From contig NZ_JBANRL010000001.1 of NCBI RefSeq assembly GCF_037154015.1, positions 372,001-436,000 on the forward strand: 64,000 nt of DNA. Direction: 5' to 3'. This stretch comes from Altererythrobacter aquiaggeris. GTDB lineage: Bacteria > Pseudomonadota > Alphaproteobacteria > Sphingomonadales > Sphingomonadaceae. A program made the translations under genes and the position numbers. The stretch's first letter is position 1. Every line of letters begins with the position of its first letter. The notes under the pieces are model-generated. The model saw only the letters and a list, made by a program, of their open reading frames with translations, was not told the origin of the DNA and searched no databases. Positions 36,249 through 44,941 of this stretch are shown here, piece after piece.

Positions 36249-36985
36249 TAACTGAGCTTTTCCTCAAGGGGCGTCTGCGGCACGCGATGCGCGCAGAAGA
36301 GCAAGAAGCCGTCGAGGATGCTATCGATCACACCATACATCTAGGCGGCCGCGAAAAGCTGGTCGAGCGCGGTGAAAGGGTCGATTATAGCTATTATCTC
36401 GTCGAAGGCTCGATGATGCGGTTTATCGACGATCGACGTGGGTTTAGGCAGATCGTCGGGCTCCAGGTTCCAGGTGACTGGGTCGACCTTCATTCATTCC
36501 CGATGAAGCGGCTCGATCACGATGTCCAGGAACTCGCCCCTGCCAAGCTAGCAGTCTATAAACACGATTGCCTGCAAGAATTGATCGAGAAGCACCCCCG
36601 TCTCGCAAGGATCATGTGGTTCTCCACTCTGCTGGATGCAGCGATGCACCGCGAATGGATATTCCGGCTTGGCCGGCTCAACGCCGAGGGCCGCATCGCG
36701 CACACGATTTGCGAACTTATCGAGCGGGTGAGAATGGTGGGTTTGTATGACGAAGGCAAATTCCCATTCCCTCTCACTCAGCAGGATTTCGGAGAAATCT
36801 GCGGCATCACGACCGTCCACTCCAACCGCACCATGAGACTGCTGAGGGAACGCGAATTGCTACGCTACGACGAAGGTGCGCGCACATTAACCATCCTCGA
36901 CGAGAGCGGGTTAAAGTCGGTCGGGGAATTTGACGCCGCTTACCTTTACGGCGCGGGCGAACTGCATCTTACCAATCCCTACTGA
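36245..36985 (+). CDS. Crp/Fnr-family transcription regulator
   Basis: The 246-residue protein has a cyclic-nucleotide-binding-like beta roll at about 20-120 (VERGERVDYSYYLVEGSMMR, then FRQIVGLQVPGDWVDLHSF) and a C-terminal winged helix at about 165-235 with LTQQDFGEICGITTVHSNRT and LLRERELLRYDEG. There are no N-terminal Cys for an Fe-S cluster, and the ligand-binding signature of cAMP receptors is not evident, so the signal is unknown. The subgroup is common in alphaproteobacteria near stress genes. It is coupled to a 75-residue frame and lies between the photolyase and the TIGR02587 cluster, which it may regulate. Confidence 0.85.
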   Translation: MITELFLKGRLRHAMRAEEQEAVEDAIDHTIHLGGREKLVERGERVDYSYYLVEGSMMRFIDDRRGFRQIVGLQVPGDWVDLHSFPMKRLDHDVQELAPAKLAVYKHDCLQELIEKHPRLARIMWFSTLLDAAMHREWIFRLGRLNAEGRIAHTICELIERVRMVGLYDEGKFPFPLTQQDFGEICGITTVHSNRTMRLLRERELLRYDEGARTLTILDESGLKSVGEFDAAYLYGAGELHLTNPY

Positions 36986-37048
36986 CGGGCACCACTATAA
37001 CAATCATTGGTGTGATTTGAGGTAACTTCGCTTCGTTAAGCGCGTATG

Positions 37049-37063
37049 GAACGAACACAGAAC
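37049..37063. promoter_or_regulatory. possible LexA box upstream of the 37.1-39.4 kb cluster
   Basis: GAAC-GAACACA-GAAC has the alphaproteobacterial LexA spacing of seven bases. The spacer is less AT-rich than in the two convincing boxes and contains a third GAAC, so chance is possible. It is 54 bases before the start of the first gene of the small-protein/TIGR02587/TIGR02588/YqcI cluster. Confidence 0.4.
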
Positions 37064-37117
37064 CAACGCGGCAAATTCTGCCGCGTCCTGGCGTCATCCG
37101 CTTAGCGAGTATCCCCT

Positions 37118-37366
37118 TTGTTTACCCAGCTCACCACTCCTTTGCCCGTCCACGTTACCGATAAGGGTCCCGGACTGGCTTTCGCGGTCATTGATTACGG
37201 CCCTGAGCACAATCTGCTCTGGATCACTGCGCTGGATGATGGTGGAGAGATCTGGTGCGCGCCCAACCCTATGGTTAGGATGCAAGCTAATTGGTCCATG
37301 GGGCGATCCAAGGGTATCGAAACAGCTATTGGCTCCGGCAGTGCCGAGAGCGAGCACGTTGGATGA
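37118..37366 (+). CDS. small conserved protein of unknown function
   Basis: This 82-residue frame begins at a TTG (37118) and encodes FTQLTTPLPVHVTDKGPG, then AVIDYGPEHNLLWITALDD, GEIWCAPNPMVRMQANWSMG. Small proteins with this pattern (AVIDYGPEHxLxW and PNPxVRMQxNW) are widespread in sphingomonads, often beside stress genes, and have no known function. The final ~18 residues are not conserved-looking. Its TGA overlaps the ATG of the TIGR02587 gene at 37363, so the genes are coupled. Confidence 0.7.
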   Translation: MFTQLTTPLPVHVTDKGPGLAFAVIDYGPEHNLLWITALDDGGEIWCAPNPMVRMQANWSMGRSKGIETAIGSGSAESEHVG

Positions 37367-38226
37367 TTGCTGTCACCAAGTGGGATGAAATCGTCAACGA
37401 TGGCGACAAGGACTGCAAAGCCGGCGAAGTCGAGATGCGCGACATCGCCCGTGGATTTGCCGGGGCGTTGTTTGTTTCACTTCCATTGCTGTTCACGATG
37501 GAGATGTGGCAGATTGCGCGCACGATGCCCGACTGGGTGCTGCTTGCTTTTCTCGCACTCGCACTCGGCCTTAGTAAGCTCTATCTCGACTTTGCTGGAT
37601 TCCGCAAATGGGCCTGGCAGCGTTCACATTGGTGGGACGCGCTTGTTGCAATGGGCATCGGAGTGATCGCCAGCACGGTCACACTGTTTGTCACAGGCAC
37701 GCTTCATCTGGGTCTCGATCCTTACCTGATGGCGAAACTGGTCGCACTTGAAACCGTCCCGATGAGCATCGGGGCCGCAGTCGCCATTAATCAGTTGGGT
37801 GGAGGCGACAGCAAGGGCACTGACGCGACGGGCCTTAGGCTCGACCTCAGGGTGGTACTTGGCAGCCTGCTTGGCGGTTTTCTGTTTGCATTGAACATTG
37901 CTCCAACAATGGAGCCCAAGATCATTGTGCTCCAGTAAAACTGGAGTTTGATAGGCGGAACGATGATCGTTTCCATCGCTGTATCCTATCTTACAGTCGC
38001 GATCGCCGCGTTCGAGACGCGCGATCTGCAGGATCGTGTCATCATAACCGCTGAATGGTTCGAAGCTATTGTCGCCTATATCAGCGCTTTTCTGATTAGC
38101 CTGATCTTGCTCTGGGTGTTTGGCTACGGAACGCCTCTCGATCCATTGGAAGTCTGGCTGCCTCAGGCGGTGACACTTGCCTATGTAACAACCCTTGGCG
38201 GCGCTGCCGGGAGACTCGTCCTTTAA
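37363..38226 (+). pseudogene. TIGR02587 membrane protein gene with an in-frame TAA
   Basis: One continuous frame from ATG 37363 to the TAA ending at 38226 is interrupted by TAA at 37936-37938. The upstream 191 codons give four or five membrane segments (GALFVSLPLLFTMEMW, WVLLAFLALALGLSKLYL, ALVAMGIGVIASTVTLFV, then LGGFLFALNIAPTMEP). The downstream part restarts at an ATG in the same frame and gives TMIVSIAVSYLTVAIAAFE and VAYISAFLISLILLWVF, ending GGAAGRLVL, the typical C terminus of this family. Together they equal one full-length protein. Two separate polypeptides that assemble is possible, but nonsense mutation is simpler. Confidence 0.75.
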
Positions 38227-38645
38227 ATAACCATACCAATAGCTCGGTCCCGGCGGACGGGTCGTCAGACCCGCATGCGGAATCGTCATATGCTCCGACT
38301 ATCCTGGGTTGGGCCGCGCGCATCATCAGCCTTGCGCTGGTCGCTGGCCTTGCGGGCATCATCGCGTGGCAGATATCGCAAGAAGAACGCGACATCGCGT
38401 TTTCAGTGGAAGTACAATCCAACAAAGCACGCAAGCAGGGCGCACAGTTTCTCACCCCCGTCGACATCACCAATACGGGCTCCGCCACTGCGCGGATGGT
38501 CAATCTGGAGATTTTGACCGGGGCAGAGCCGCAGGAGATCGAAATTGCGCTGATAGGACAGAATGAAACCGTCAGCTATGTCATCGCGACGGATGATCCG
38601 CTCAACCAGACAGGGCACCGGATTGTAAGTTATGAAGCGCCTTGA
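38227..38645 (+). pseudogene. TIGR02588-like protein frame without a recognisable start
   Basis: An open frame through 38645 encodes APTILGWAARIISLALVAGL and AGIIAWQISQEERDIAF (a membrane anchor) followed by a small beta domain (LTPVDITNTGSATARMVNLE, then GQNETVSYVIATDD). This matches TIGR02588 proteins, the usual partner of TIGR02587. I found no ATG, GTG or TTG in frame before the membrane segment from about 38160 on; the first is GTG 38406, which removes the anchor. Either a non-standard start is used or the start has been lost. It overlaps the next gene by 14 bases. Confidence 0.6.
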
Positions 38646-39384
38646 TGACGATGCACCCGAGGGTGTAAACCGCCTTGTCATGTCTCCACGTCTTGAGACC
38701 ACAGGCGCCAAGCGCGGCATCGACGCAACGACGGGCGTGGCACTTGCTACCCGCTTTCGCGAGTTTATTCAGAGCAGCGACTATCCCTGCGTCGGCGCGA
38801 AAAGCGCGCTCGGACGAAACCAGATGACAGCCTATGTCGGTAACGCCCTGACTTCTGCCTGGGATGATCTGGCTATCGTCGATGAGCTAATTGATTTTGC
38901 GCACGCCTATGCTCGCAATCCAACCATGTTTCAAACTTTCGTCGCGTTCTTCCCTCACACGCGAGAACTCGACGAAGAATTGTTCGAAAAGGCCCTGTGG
39001 GAGCGGATCACCTCGCTTCAGAGCAAGGATGAATGGTTGGGCCAGGCCTACGATGCCAAGGTGAGCAGCGACCCGGCAGCGCCGGATTTTTCGCTCAGTT
39101 TCGGCGGCATGTCATTCTTCGTTGTGGGGATGCACCCGGCTGCATCACGGCCGGCGCGCAGATTCGCTGTGCCGACTTTGGTATTCAACTTGCACGATCA
39201 GTTCGACCGACTGCGCACGGATGGTCGTTACGAGAAACTGCGCGCTGCAATTCTGAACCGCGACGTGCAGTATGCAGGCTCGGTCAACCCTATGTTGGCC
39301 AAGCACGGAGAGAAATCCGAAGCCGCCCAATACTCCGGCCGCATCGTAAGCAGCGACTGGAAGTGTCCTTGGCCGGGAAGGTAA
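38632..39384 (+). CDS. YqcI/YcgG (GntA-type) family protein
   Basis: The 250-residue protein matches the YqcI/YcgG family in length and core motifs: YPCVGAKSALGRNQM near residue 50, WERITSLQ, then DPAAPDFSLSFGGMSFFVVG, MHPAASRPARRF, VFNLHDQFDRLR and HGEKSEAAQYSGR. Members include heme-dependent N-hydroxylases such as GntA; conserved His and Cys are present (PCVGAK, GMHPAASR). The start ATG 38632 overlaps the preceding frame, giving a four-gene cluster. Substrate is unknown. A strong two-tier hairpin follows the stop. Confidence 0.8.
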   Translation: MKRLDDDAPEGVNRLVMSPRLETTGAKRGIDATTGVALATRFREFIQSSDYPCVGAKSALGRNQMTAYVGNALTSAWDDLAIVDELIDFAHAYARNPTMFQTFVAFFPHTRELDEELFEKALWERITSLQSKDEWLGQAYDAKVSSDPAAPDFSLSFGGMSFFVVGMHPAASRPARRFAVPTLVFNLHDQFDRLRTDGRYEKLRAAILNRDVQYAGSVNPMLAKHGEKSEAAQYSGRIVSSDWKCPWPGR

Positions 39385-39414
39385 GCATTTGGCAATTGAT
39401 CGTAATTGAGAAGG

Positions 39415-39457
39415 GTCGGCCCCGCGCGAGGAAAATATCTCCTCGAACGGGGCCGAC
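39415..39457. terminator. two-tier bidirectional hairpin
   Basis: Outer arms GTCGGCCCCG and CGGGGCCGAC (39415-39424 with 39448-39457) pair perfectly, enclosing a second 6-bp stem CGAGGA/TCCTCG with a 7-base loop. It lies between the convergent YqcI and DUF892 genes, so it probably terminates both. Confidence 0.65.
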
Positions 39458-39468
39458 AGCGATATGGA

Positions 39469-39966
39469 TCAGGATTTGGCAGCCTCATTGAGACAGCCTT
39501 CGGCGACTTTGGACATCTCTTCATCAGCCCAGTAGATTTCGCCGGTAATCTTTTCGAGTTTCTGGGCGTGGTCGGCTTTGTCCAACCCTTCGGCAAAAGC
39601 TCGGCTCGTGCCGAAACCTGCGATCCCGTAATGGCAAAGACGTTGGTATTGAGCCAAAATGACAACATCCTGCACCGCATTCAGGTGCGGGGCCTCTTCA
39701 ATGGCGTGCTTCTTGGCTTCCTTGCAAAGGCCTTCCATCCCCTTGCAATGCTCCTTGCCGCTTTCGCCGCATTCTTCGAGCAGCCCTTCGATCGTTGAGG
39801 TGTGTTTCTCGATACCGTCGATCGTCTTTTTCAAATGTGACTTTAGGGCGTCGTTTGTAGCCGCCTCGTGCAATTCCTTGACGACCTTCTTCATTTGGTC
39901 GTTGGCAGACACCAGGTCTTTCAACTCGTGGGTGTAGCAATCGGACAGGTTGGATGGTGCAGACAT
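39469..39966 (-). CDS. DUF892 (YciF-like) ferritin-like stress protein
   Basis: The 165-residue, all-helical protein begins NLSDCYTHELKDLVSANDQM and contains IEKHTSTIEGLLEECGE, AIEEAPHLNAVQDVVILAQY and HYGIAGFGTSRAFAE, the pattern of the YciE/YciF (DUF892) four-helix-bundle family. Glu and His positions for a di-metal centre are visible. These proteins are induced by general or osmotic stress. An AAGGAG-type ribosome site precedes the start on the minus strand (plus strand ttctccttag at 39971-39980). It is convergent with the YqcI gene and codirectional with the DUF421 gene. Confidence 0.85.
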   Translation of the reverse strand: MSAPSNLSDCYTHELKDLVSANDQMKKVVKELHEAATNDALKSHLKKTIDGIEKHTSTIEGLLEECGESGKEHCKGMEGLCKEAKKHAIEEAPHLNAVQDVVILAQYQRLCHYGIAGFGTSRAFAEGLDKADHAQKLEKITGEIYWADEEMSKVAEGCLNEAAKS

Positions 39967-40077
39967 TTTCTTCTCCTTAGACCGATCAAGTCATTAGTGA
40001 TGAAGTCCGTTCCGCAACCAGAACCGGAATCGACATAACAAAAGTTGTGAATTCACCCCTCCCCGAATGCGGACAAA

Positions 40078-40620
40078 CTATTCCTTGATTGGTCCCGTTT
40101 CGACGTTGCCCATGGTCCCTGCATCTTTCAACGCGATGTCCTTGCGCGGAATGACGGTCAACTGCCCGTCAGTTTCCAATATCACCCAGTTTGCTTCTTC
40201 GATGTTGGTCATTCCATGCTGTCGCAGCACGCTGCAAATCTCCGCTTCCGAGATACGGGTTTTGCGCATCGACTCGTCCAGCAATTCACCTTTGTGCGCG
40301 AGCATAGTCGGCGCCGCCTTGACCAAATTCTGCGCCCAGTCATAGCGCAGTACTAGCCATGTCAGTGCAAATTGCAGGAAAGCCAGCGAAATGATCGCTG
40401 CGGCCGCTCGTATCGCTGGCACGCTGTCGAGCAGGATCGCAGATGCTGCGATACTGCCCACCGTGATGTTGATGATCCAATCAAAATTATTGAGTTGCGC
40501 CGTTGATCGCTTGCCGACCATCCGGACGACCAGAACGATGAGCACGTAGAATAGCAAGGCTGACATTGCTGCATCGAACACGTCATTCCAGGACTTTATC
40601 CAGTCGGTAGAATCTAGCAT
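40078..40620 (-). CDS. DUF421 (YetF-like) membrane protein
   Basis: The 180-residue protein has three N-terminal membrane helices (about 18-35, 50-70 and 75-95) with VRMVGKRSTAQLNNFDWIIN and ITVGSIAASAILLD, followed by a cytoplasmic domain with RISEAEICSVLRQHGM and WVILETDGQLTVIPR. This is the standard DUF421 arrangement, seen in the spore-envelope and stress-related YetF/YrbG group. Function is unknown. It is preceded on the same strand by a small membrane protein, and both may be expressed together. Confidence 0.85.
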   Translation of the reverse strand: MLDSTDWIKSWNDVFDAAMSALLFYVLIVLVVRMVGKRSTAQLNNFDWIINITVGSIAASAILLDSVPAIRAAAAIISLAFLQFALTWLVLRYDWAQNLVKAAPTMLAHKGELLDESMRKTRISEAEICSVLRQHGMTNIEEANWVILETDGQLTVIPRKDIALKDAGTMGNVETGPIKE

Positions 40621-40653
40621 CGAAATTCCTATTGCTGGCTAGAGTGATGGGGG

Positions 40654-40917
40654 TCAGGTCTCGCCTGGACCGGCCTCTTTGCGTTTGGGGTTGATCAGAT
40701 ATTGCCAGACACCCCAGCCATTGATGACCAGCAACACGGCATTCATCGCTGCGATCGGCATGGCGTTGCCGGTTACGCCGGAAATTATCCACATAACGGA
40801 AACAATGCAAAATAGCACGAAGCCAAACCCCGTAATTCTCCGATCAAGATCGAGTGCAATCATAGCAGCAGCCACAACAGCGCCGAGTGACGCCACCCAT
40901 TCCAGTGCACCTTCCAT
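40654..40917 (-). CDS. small three-helix membrane protein
   Basis: From ATG 40917 this is 87 residues with three hydrophobic segments (VASLGAVVAAAMIALDL, FVLFCIVSVMWIISGV and IAAMNAVLLVINGWGVWQYL) and a charged tail NPKRKEAGPGET. An in-frame ATG 16 codons earlier would add a basic N terminus. I do not recognise a named family; such proteins resemble inner-membrane proteins annotated only as hypothetical. It lies 33 bases upstream of the DUF421 gene on the same strand. Confidence 0.65.
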   Translation of the reverse strand: MEGALEWVASLGAVVAAAMIALDLDRRITGFGFVLFCIVSVMWIISGVTGNAMPIAAMNAVLLVINGWGVWQYLINPKRKEAGPGET

Positions 40918-41050
40918 CGCGTGAACCTTACTCCTGAAGAACCTTACGGCTTTCGTTACTCGCACGAGGCCTATGACACGCTAACATTTGTTGCCCAATA
41001 TTACGCACGTGCGCCGTTGCTTTGCTTAGCCGGTACGCTAGCGGCCCCGC

Positions 41051-41524
41051 ATGGCACCCAGCACATTCGAACCGTTCCACATCTCGTGGATTGAGGCGCT
41101 CCTACGTATGGGAACAGCATTCCTCCTTCCTCTGGCGATTGGCATCGAACGTTTTTATCATAAGAAGCCGATAGATTTCAGGCCGTTTGTGATCATTTCA
41201 CTAGCTGCATGTTCACTATCGTTGGCCGCACTCGAAATCGTGCACAGAACATTTGAAGATCAGATCTCAATCGATCCAACTCGCGTGTTTGCGGGCGTGA
41301 TCACCGGGATCGGATTTCTCGGTGCCGGGGCAATGTTCCGGGATGGCGGCTTCGTCAAAGGCGGTGGTTCCGCGGCATCGATTCTTGCTGCGGGAGCTAT
41401 CGGAATTGTCTCCGGTGTGGGCCTTATCTGGCTAGCATTCATGACCTGTGTACCGATATTGGTCATGCTTATTCTTACCAGAAATATGACTGATAGGTAT
41501 GACGCTGGAGATACGCCGGAGTAA
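41051..41524 (+). CDS. MgtC/SapB-family membrane protein
   Basis: The 157-residue protein has the MgtC N-terminal membrane domain: ALLRMGTAFLLPLAIGIER, then FVIISLAACSLSLAALEIV, RVFAGVITGIGFLGAGAMFR, KGGGSAASILAAGAIGIVSG and LIWLAFMTCVPILVMLIL. The GIGFLGAGA motif is diagnostic. The C-terminal soluble domain of enterobacterial MgtC is absent, as in many short homologues. The family is linked to survival at low magnesium and to inhibition of ATP synthase in some bacteria; here the role is unknown. It is divergent from the small membrane protein gene. Confidence 0.88.
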   Translation: MAPSTFEPFHISWIEALLRMGTAFLLPLAIGIERFYHKKPIDFRPFVIISLAACSLSLAALEIVHRTFEDQISIDPTRVFAGVITGIGFLGAGAMFRDGGFVKGGGSAASILAAGAIGIVSGVGLIWLAFMTCVPILVMLILTRNMTDRYDAGDTPE

Positions 41525-41785
41525 GCAAATCCACCCTAGAAGAGCGCCCTTTGGTGCTGGATTCGCTAGGATATGGCTCTTGCGGTCCGAAGTCCGCTTC
41601 CCACCCCAAATGCGGACGTTCCAATCATCCTTGGACGTTACTGAAAGTGGTCGTCGGGAGCTTATCAAGTCGTAAGTCTGAAAATGGGCCGGTTGCAGAC
41701 AGTCTGCTTTGGGCACACTGACCCCGTCAGTCGCCATTCCGCAAACAACTCAGTTGCCGCCGTCCGCGACAAGAAGCTCGTTCTA

Positions 41786-42316
<531 letters not shown>

Positions 42317-42426
42317 CTATGGATAATGCCCGCAAAGCCATGCTAGCTTCGGCCTCCGCAGGAGCACGGCCCCCCATCCGACCGGATGCGCGCCTCATTT
42401 TGCGCATTCGGACGGAGAACTCTCAC

Positions 42427-43683
42427 GTGACCGCTACGCCTGCGAAGATCCTCGCCCTGCTGTGTTTAGGTCAATTTCTGGCCTATTTCGATCGGATGAG
42501 TTTCGCCGCCCTCGCCCCGGCCATCCAGAACGATCTGGGCTTGGGCGACGCCACGCTCGGCTTTCTCCTCGGCCCCGCCTTCGGACTGACCTATGGAGCG
42601 GCGGCGGTGCTGCTGGCGCGCTTCGCCGACGGACGTTCGAGGCTGCGGCTGGCGCTGGCGGGGCTGGCGGGGTGGACGCTGGGAGCCATCCTCGGGGGTC
42701 TGGCGGACTCCGCGGTGGAGCTGGGAGCCACCCGCATGCTGATGGCGGCGGGGCAGGCGGCCTACGTCCCGGCCTCGCTGGCGATGCTGCTCGATGAGGC
42801 GCCCCGCGCCAAGCGCGCCGTCTATCTGTCCTTTTTTACATCCAGCGCCTCGCTCGGTCGCAGCACGGCTTTGTTGGGAAGCGGCCTCGTGCTGACCGCG
42901 ATCGCCCTGCTGCCGATCGCCGCCAGTTTTGCCGACTGGCGGATCTTCTTTCTCCTGACGGCGATTCCCAACCTCGCGGTCTTGGCGCTGCTGGCGCGGG
43001 CTGGCCCCGCCTCCGCGCTTCCCGCACCGAAGCGCCGCCGCATTCCGGAATGGCTGCGGCGCGGCGGCAGGGCGCTCGCGCTGTATGCCGCGCTCAGCAT
43101 CCTGCCGATCGTTGCGCTACAATCTTTCGCCGCCTGGCTGCCGGTACTGGTGGTGCGCGAATTCGGGCTGACGAGTGCGCAGGCTGCCATCTGGCTGGGC
43201 CTCGTTACGCTGGCCACCGCGCCGACCGGGCAATTGCTAGGCGGGTGGCTGTTCCGCCGGTTCGAATGGTGCACGCGCAATTTGCCGCTCGTGCTGGCGA
43301 GCGGCTTGACCCTGGCCCTGATCCCCGGGGCGATCCTCGTCGGCAGTTCGCAACTGGTGGTGACCCTCGCCAGCCTTGGGATCCTCAACATGGTATTCGG
43401 GGTGGTCTCCTTTGCCTCCATCCACGGCGTGCAGGAGATGACTCCGTCCGCCCAAAGGGGCGGCGTTAACGCCGTTTTCCTTGCATTCGTAACGGTTTGC
43501 GGATTAGGTACGGGTCCGGCCCTCGTCGGGGTGTTTAGCATGGCGGGCGGCGATCTGGGGTTGGCCCTACTCGGTATGCTTGCCGCTTGTGCCGGTATCG
43601 CATGCGCGTTGAGCGTGCCCATGGGGCGGCATTATCGCCGGGTAGCCTGGATGGCGCAGAGGGAAGCAAGGATTGCACGGTAA
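42427..43683 (+). CDS. MFS transporter
   Basis: The GTG at 42427 follows GGAG and gives a 418-residue, 12-helix protein; upstream in-frame codons look non-coding. The N-terminal LCLGQFLAYFDRMSFAALAP and FLLGPAFGLTYGAAAVLLAR, with the loop FADGRSRLRLAL, match the major facilitator superfamily, in the manner of spinster-like and organic-anion members. A short loop after helix six contains RRRIPEWLRRG. Substrate is unknown. The stop overlaps the following AraC-type regulator, which probably controls it. GC content appears higher here than in the preceding accessory region. Confidence 0.85.
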   Translation: MTATPAKILALLCLGQFLAYFDRMSFAALAPAIQNDLGLGDATLGFLLGPAFGLTYGAAAVLLARFADGRSRLRLALAGLAGWTLGAILGGLADSAVELGATRMLMAAGQAAYVPASLAMLLDEAPRAKRAVYLSFFTSSASLGRSTALLGSGLVLTAIALLPIAASFADWRIFFLLTAIPNLAVLALLARAGPASALPAPKRRRIPEWLRRGGRALALYAALSILPIVALQSFAAWLPVLVVREFGLTSAQAAIWLGLVTLATAPTGQLLGGWLFRRFEWCTRNLPLVLASGLTLALIPGAILVGSSQLVVTLASLGILNMVFGVVSFASIHGVQEMTPSAQRGGVNAVFLAFVTVCGLGTGPALVGVFSMAGGDLGLALLGMLAACAGIACALSVPMGRHYRRVAWMAQREARIAR

Positions 43684-44719
43684 AAGCGGCGACAGTTTCG
43701 GCGATCCGGCCACCATAGAATTGTTGCAATTCGACAGCACCGACCTGCCGGAGGCGGAAGGTTTCGCTCGCTATCGCGAACTCTATTCGCGCGGCGCCGA
43801 CGCGATCCAACTCGGCCCGGATTTCCGCGCCAGGATATCCGCGACGCGCCTGTTCAGCATGATGGTGTTCGACCGCGTATTGCGCGATGTGGGCCATGTC
43901 CGCGACGAAGCCAGAGTGCGGCTGGACGGCTTCGGTCATTTCGCGCTGACCTATGTGGTGGACGGGCGGTTCGAAGTCTCGACCGGCGACGGCTTCCGGC
44001 CCGTCGAACCGGGTCACGCGATCCTGCTCGACATGACGCAGCCGATGGAGAACCGCGCGCCGGACGCGCATATCGTCACCATCAGCCTCAATCGCGGGCG
44101 CATGCGCGGGCTCCGCCGCTCGCTCGGCGAGGATCACGGGCGCAGGATCGGCAGTGGCGAGACGGTGCTGCTGGCCGATTTCGCCCGCTCGTTGCTGGCC
44201 CGGTCGGGCGCAATCGGCAGTTCGCTTGCCGGGGTGGCGGCCAACACGCTGCATGGCCTGGTCGAGGGGGCCTTGCGCGCCGCCGAGGGATTGCAGGGCG
44301 ATTTCGTCACCACCAGGCGCCATCTGCAGCTTTCGCTGGTGGGTCAGATCGTCGAGGCCAATCTGCACGACAGCGCGTTCGATGTGCAAAGCATGGCGCA
44401 GGCCAGCGGCCTCAGCCGCGCCAGCCTCTATCGCCTGCTCGCCGAACTGGGCGGCCCAAGCATCTATCTGCGGCGACGCCGGCTGGAGCGATTGCGCAAC
44501 CGCCTGGCCGATCCGGGCGAAGACCGGCCGCTGGCCTCGCTGGCGGCGCAGCACGGCTTCGAAAGCGCGAGCCATTGCAGCCGCGTATTCCTGGAGGAAT
44601 ATGGCAGCCGGCCAGGCGATTATCGCGAGCGGGTCCGCAGGGCCGAAGAGGAGCGGCGGCCCGAGGAAAAGCTCCACCGCTGGACGCGCGAGATCTTCGC
44701 ACCGAAGCCGGACCGGTAA
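43673..44719 (+). CDS. AraC-family transcription regulator
   Basis: The 348-residue protein starts at TTG 43673, overlapping the transporter stop. The N-terminal ~200 residues form a sensory cupin-like region (FALTYVVDGRFEVSTGDGFR, then PVEPGHAILLDMTQPMENR). The C-terminal ~100 residues are an AraC double helix-turn-helix: DVQSMAQASGLSRASLYRLL, RLERLRNRLADPG, and SLAAQHGFESASHCSRVFLE then YGSRPGDYRERV. The arrangement resembles AraC_binding_2-type regulators. It probably regulates the adjacent transporter and may also act on the adhesin gene 222 bases downstream. Confidence 0.87.
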   Translation: MHGKSGDSFGDPATIELLQFDSTDLPEAEGFARYRELYSRGADAIQLGPDFRARISATRLFSMMVFDRVLRDVGHVRDEARVRLDGFGHFALTYVVDGRFEVSTGDGFRPVEPGHAILLDMTQPMENRAPDAHIVTISLNRGRMRGLRRSLGEDHGRRIGSGETVLLADFARSLLARSGAIGSSLAGVAANTLHGLVEGALRAAEGLQGDFVTTRRHLQLSLVGQIVEANLHDSAFDVQSMAQASGLSRASLYRLLAELGGPSIYLRRRRLERLRNRLADPGEDRPLASLAAQHGFESASHCSRVFLEEYGSRPGDYRERVRRAEEERRPEEKLHRWTREIFAPKPDR

Positions 44720-44941
44720 ACTCCGGCGAATCTCACAAATGACGTGCACAGGCATTTCTGCCCTGCGGCTGCGCTCATAATCCTGCCCCAGATCAGTTGA
44801 GGGGTGGGTCGCCATTTCACAGGCATGATCAGTTGTTTACGGGTGCGGTCCAGTGCGGAACGGTGCCGGCCGGATTCATCCGGTCGCGGCACCGGAAGTA
44901 GCGCGGCCAAATCCGTTCATTATCCTTCTAGGAGTTGCCAA

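Noticed and set aside
41575-41710. Sequence resembling the 32.7-32.8 kb non-coding stretch (both contain AAATGGGCCGGTT and TTGCGG/ATGCGGAC-like blocks)
   Set aside because: Similarity is short and patchy by eye; I could not define element ends, so I do not call a repeat.
43535-44815. 426-residue minus-strand frame opposite the AraC regulator
   Set aside because: It lies antisense to a clear helix-turn-helix protein and lacks protein-like motifs.
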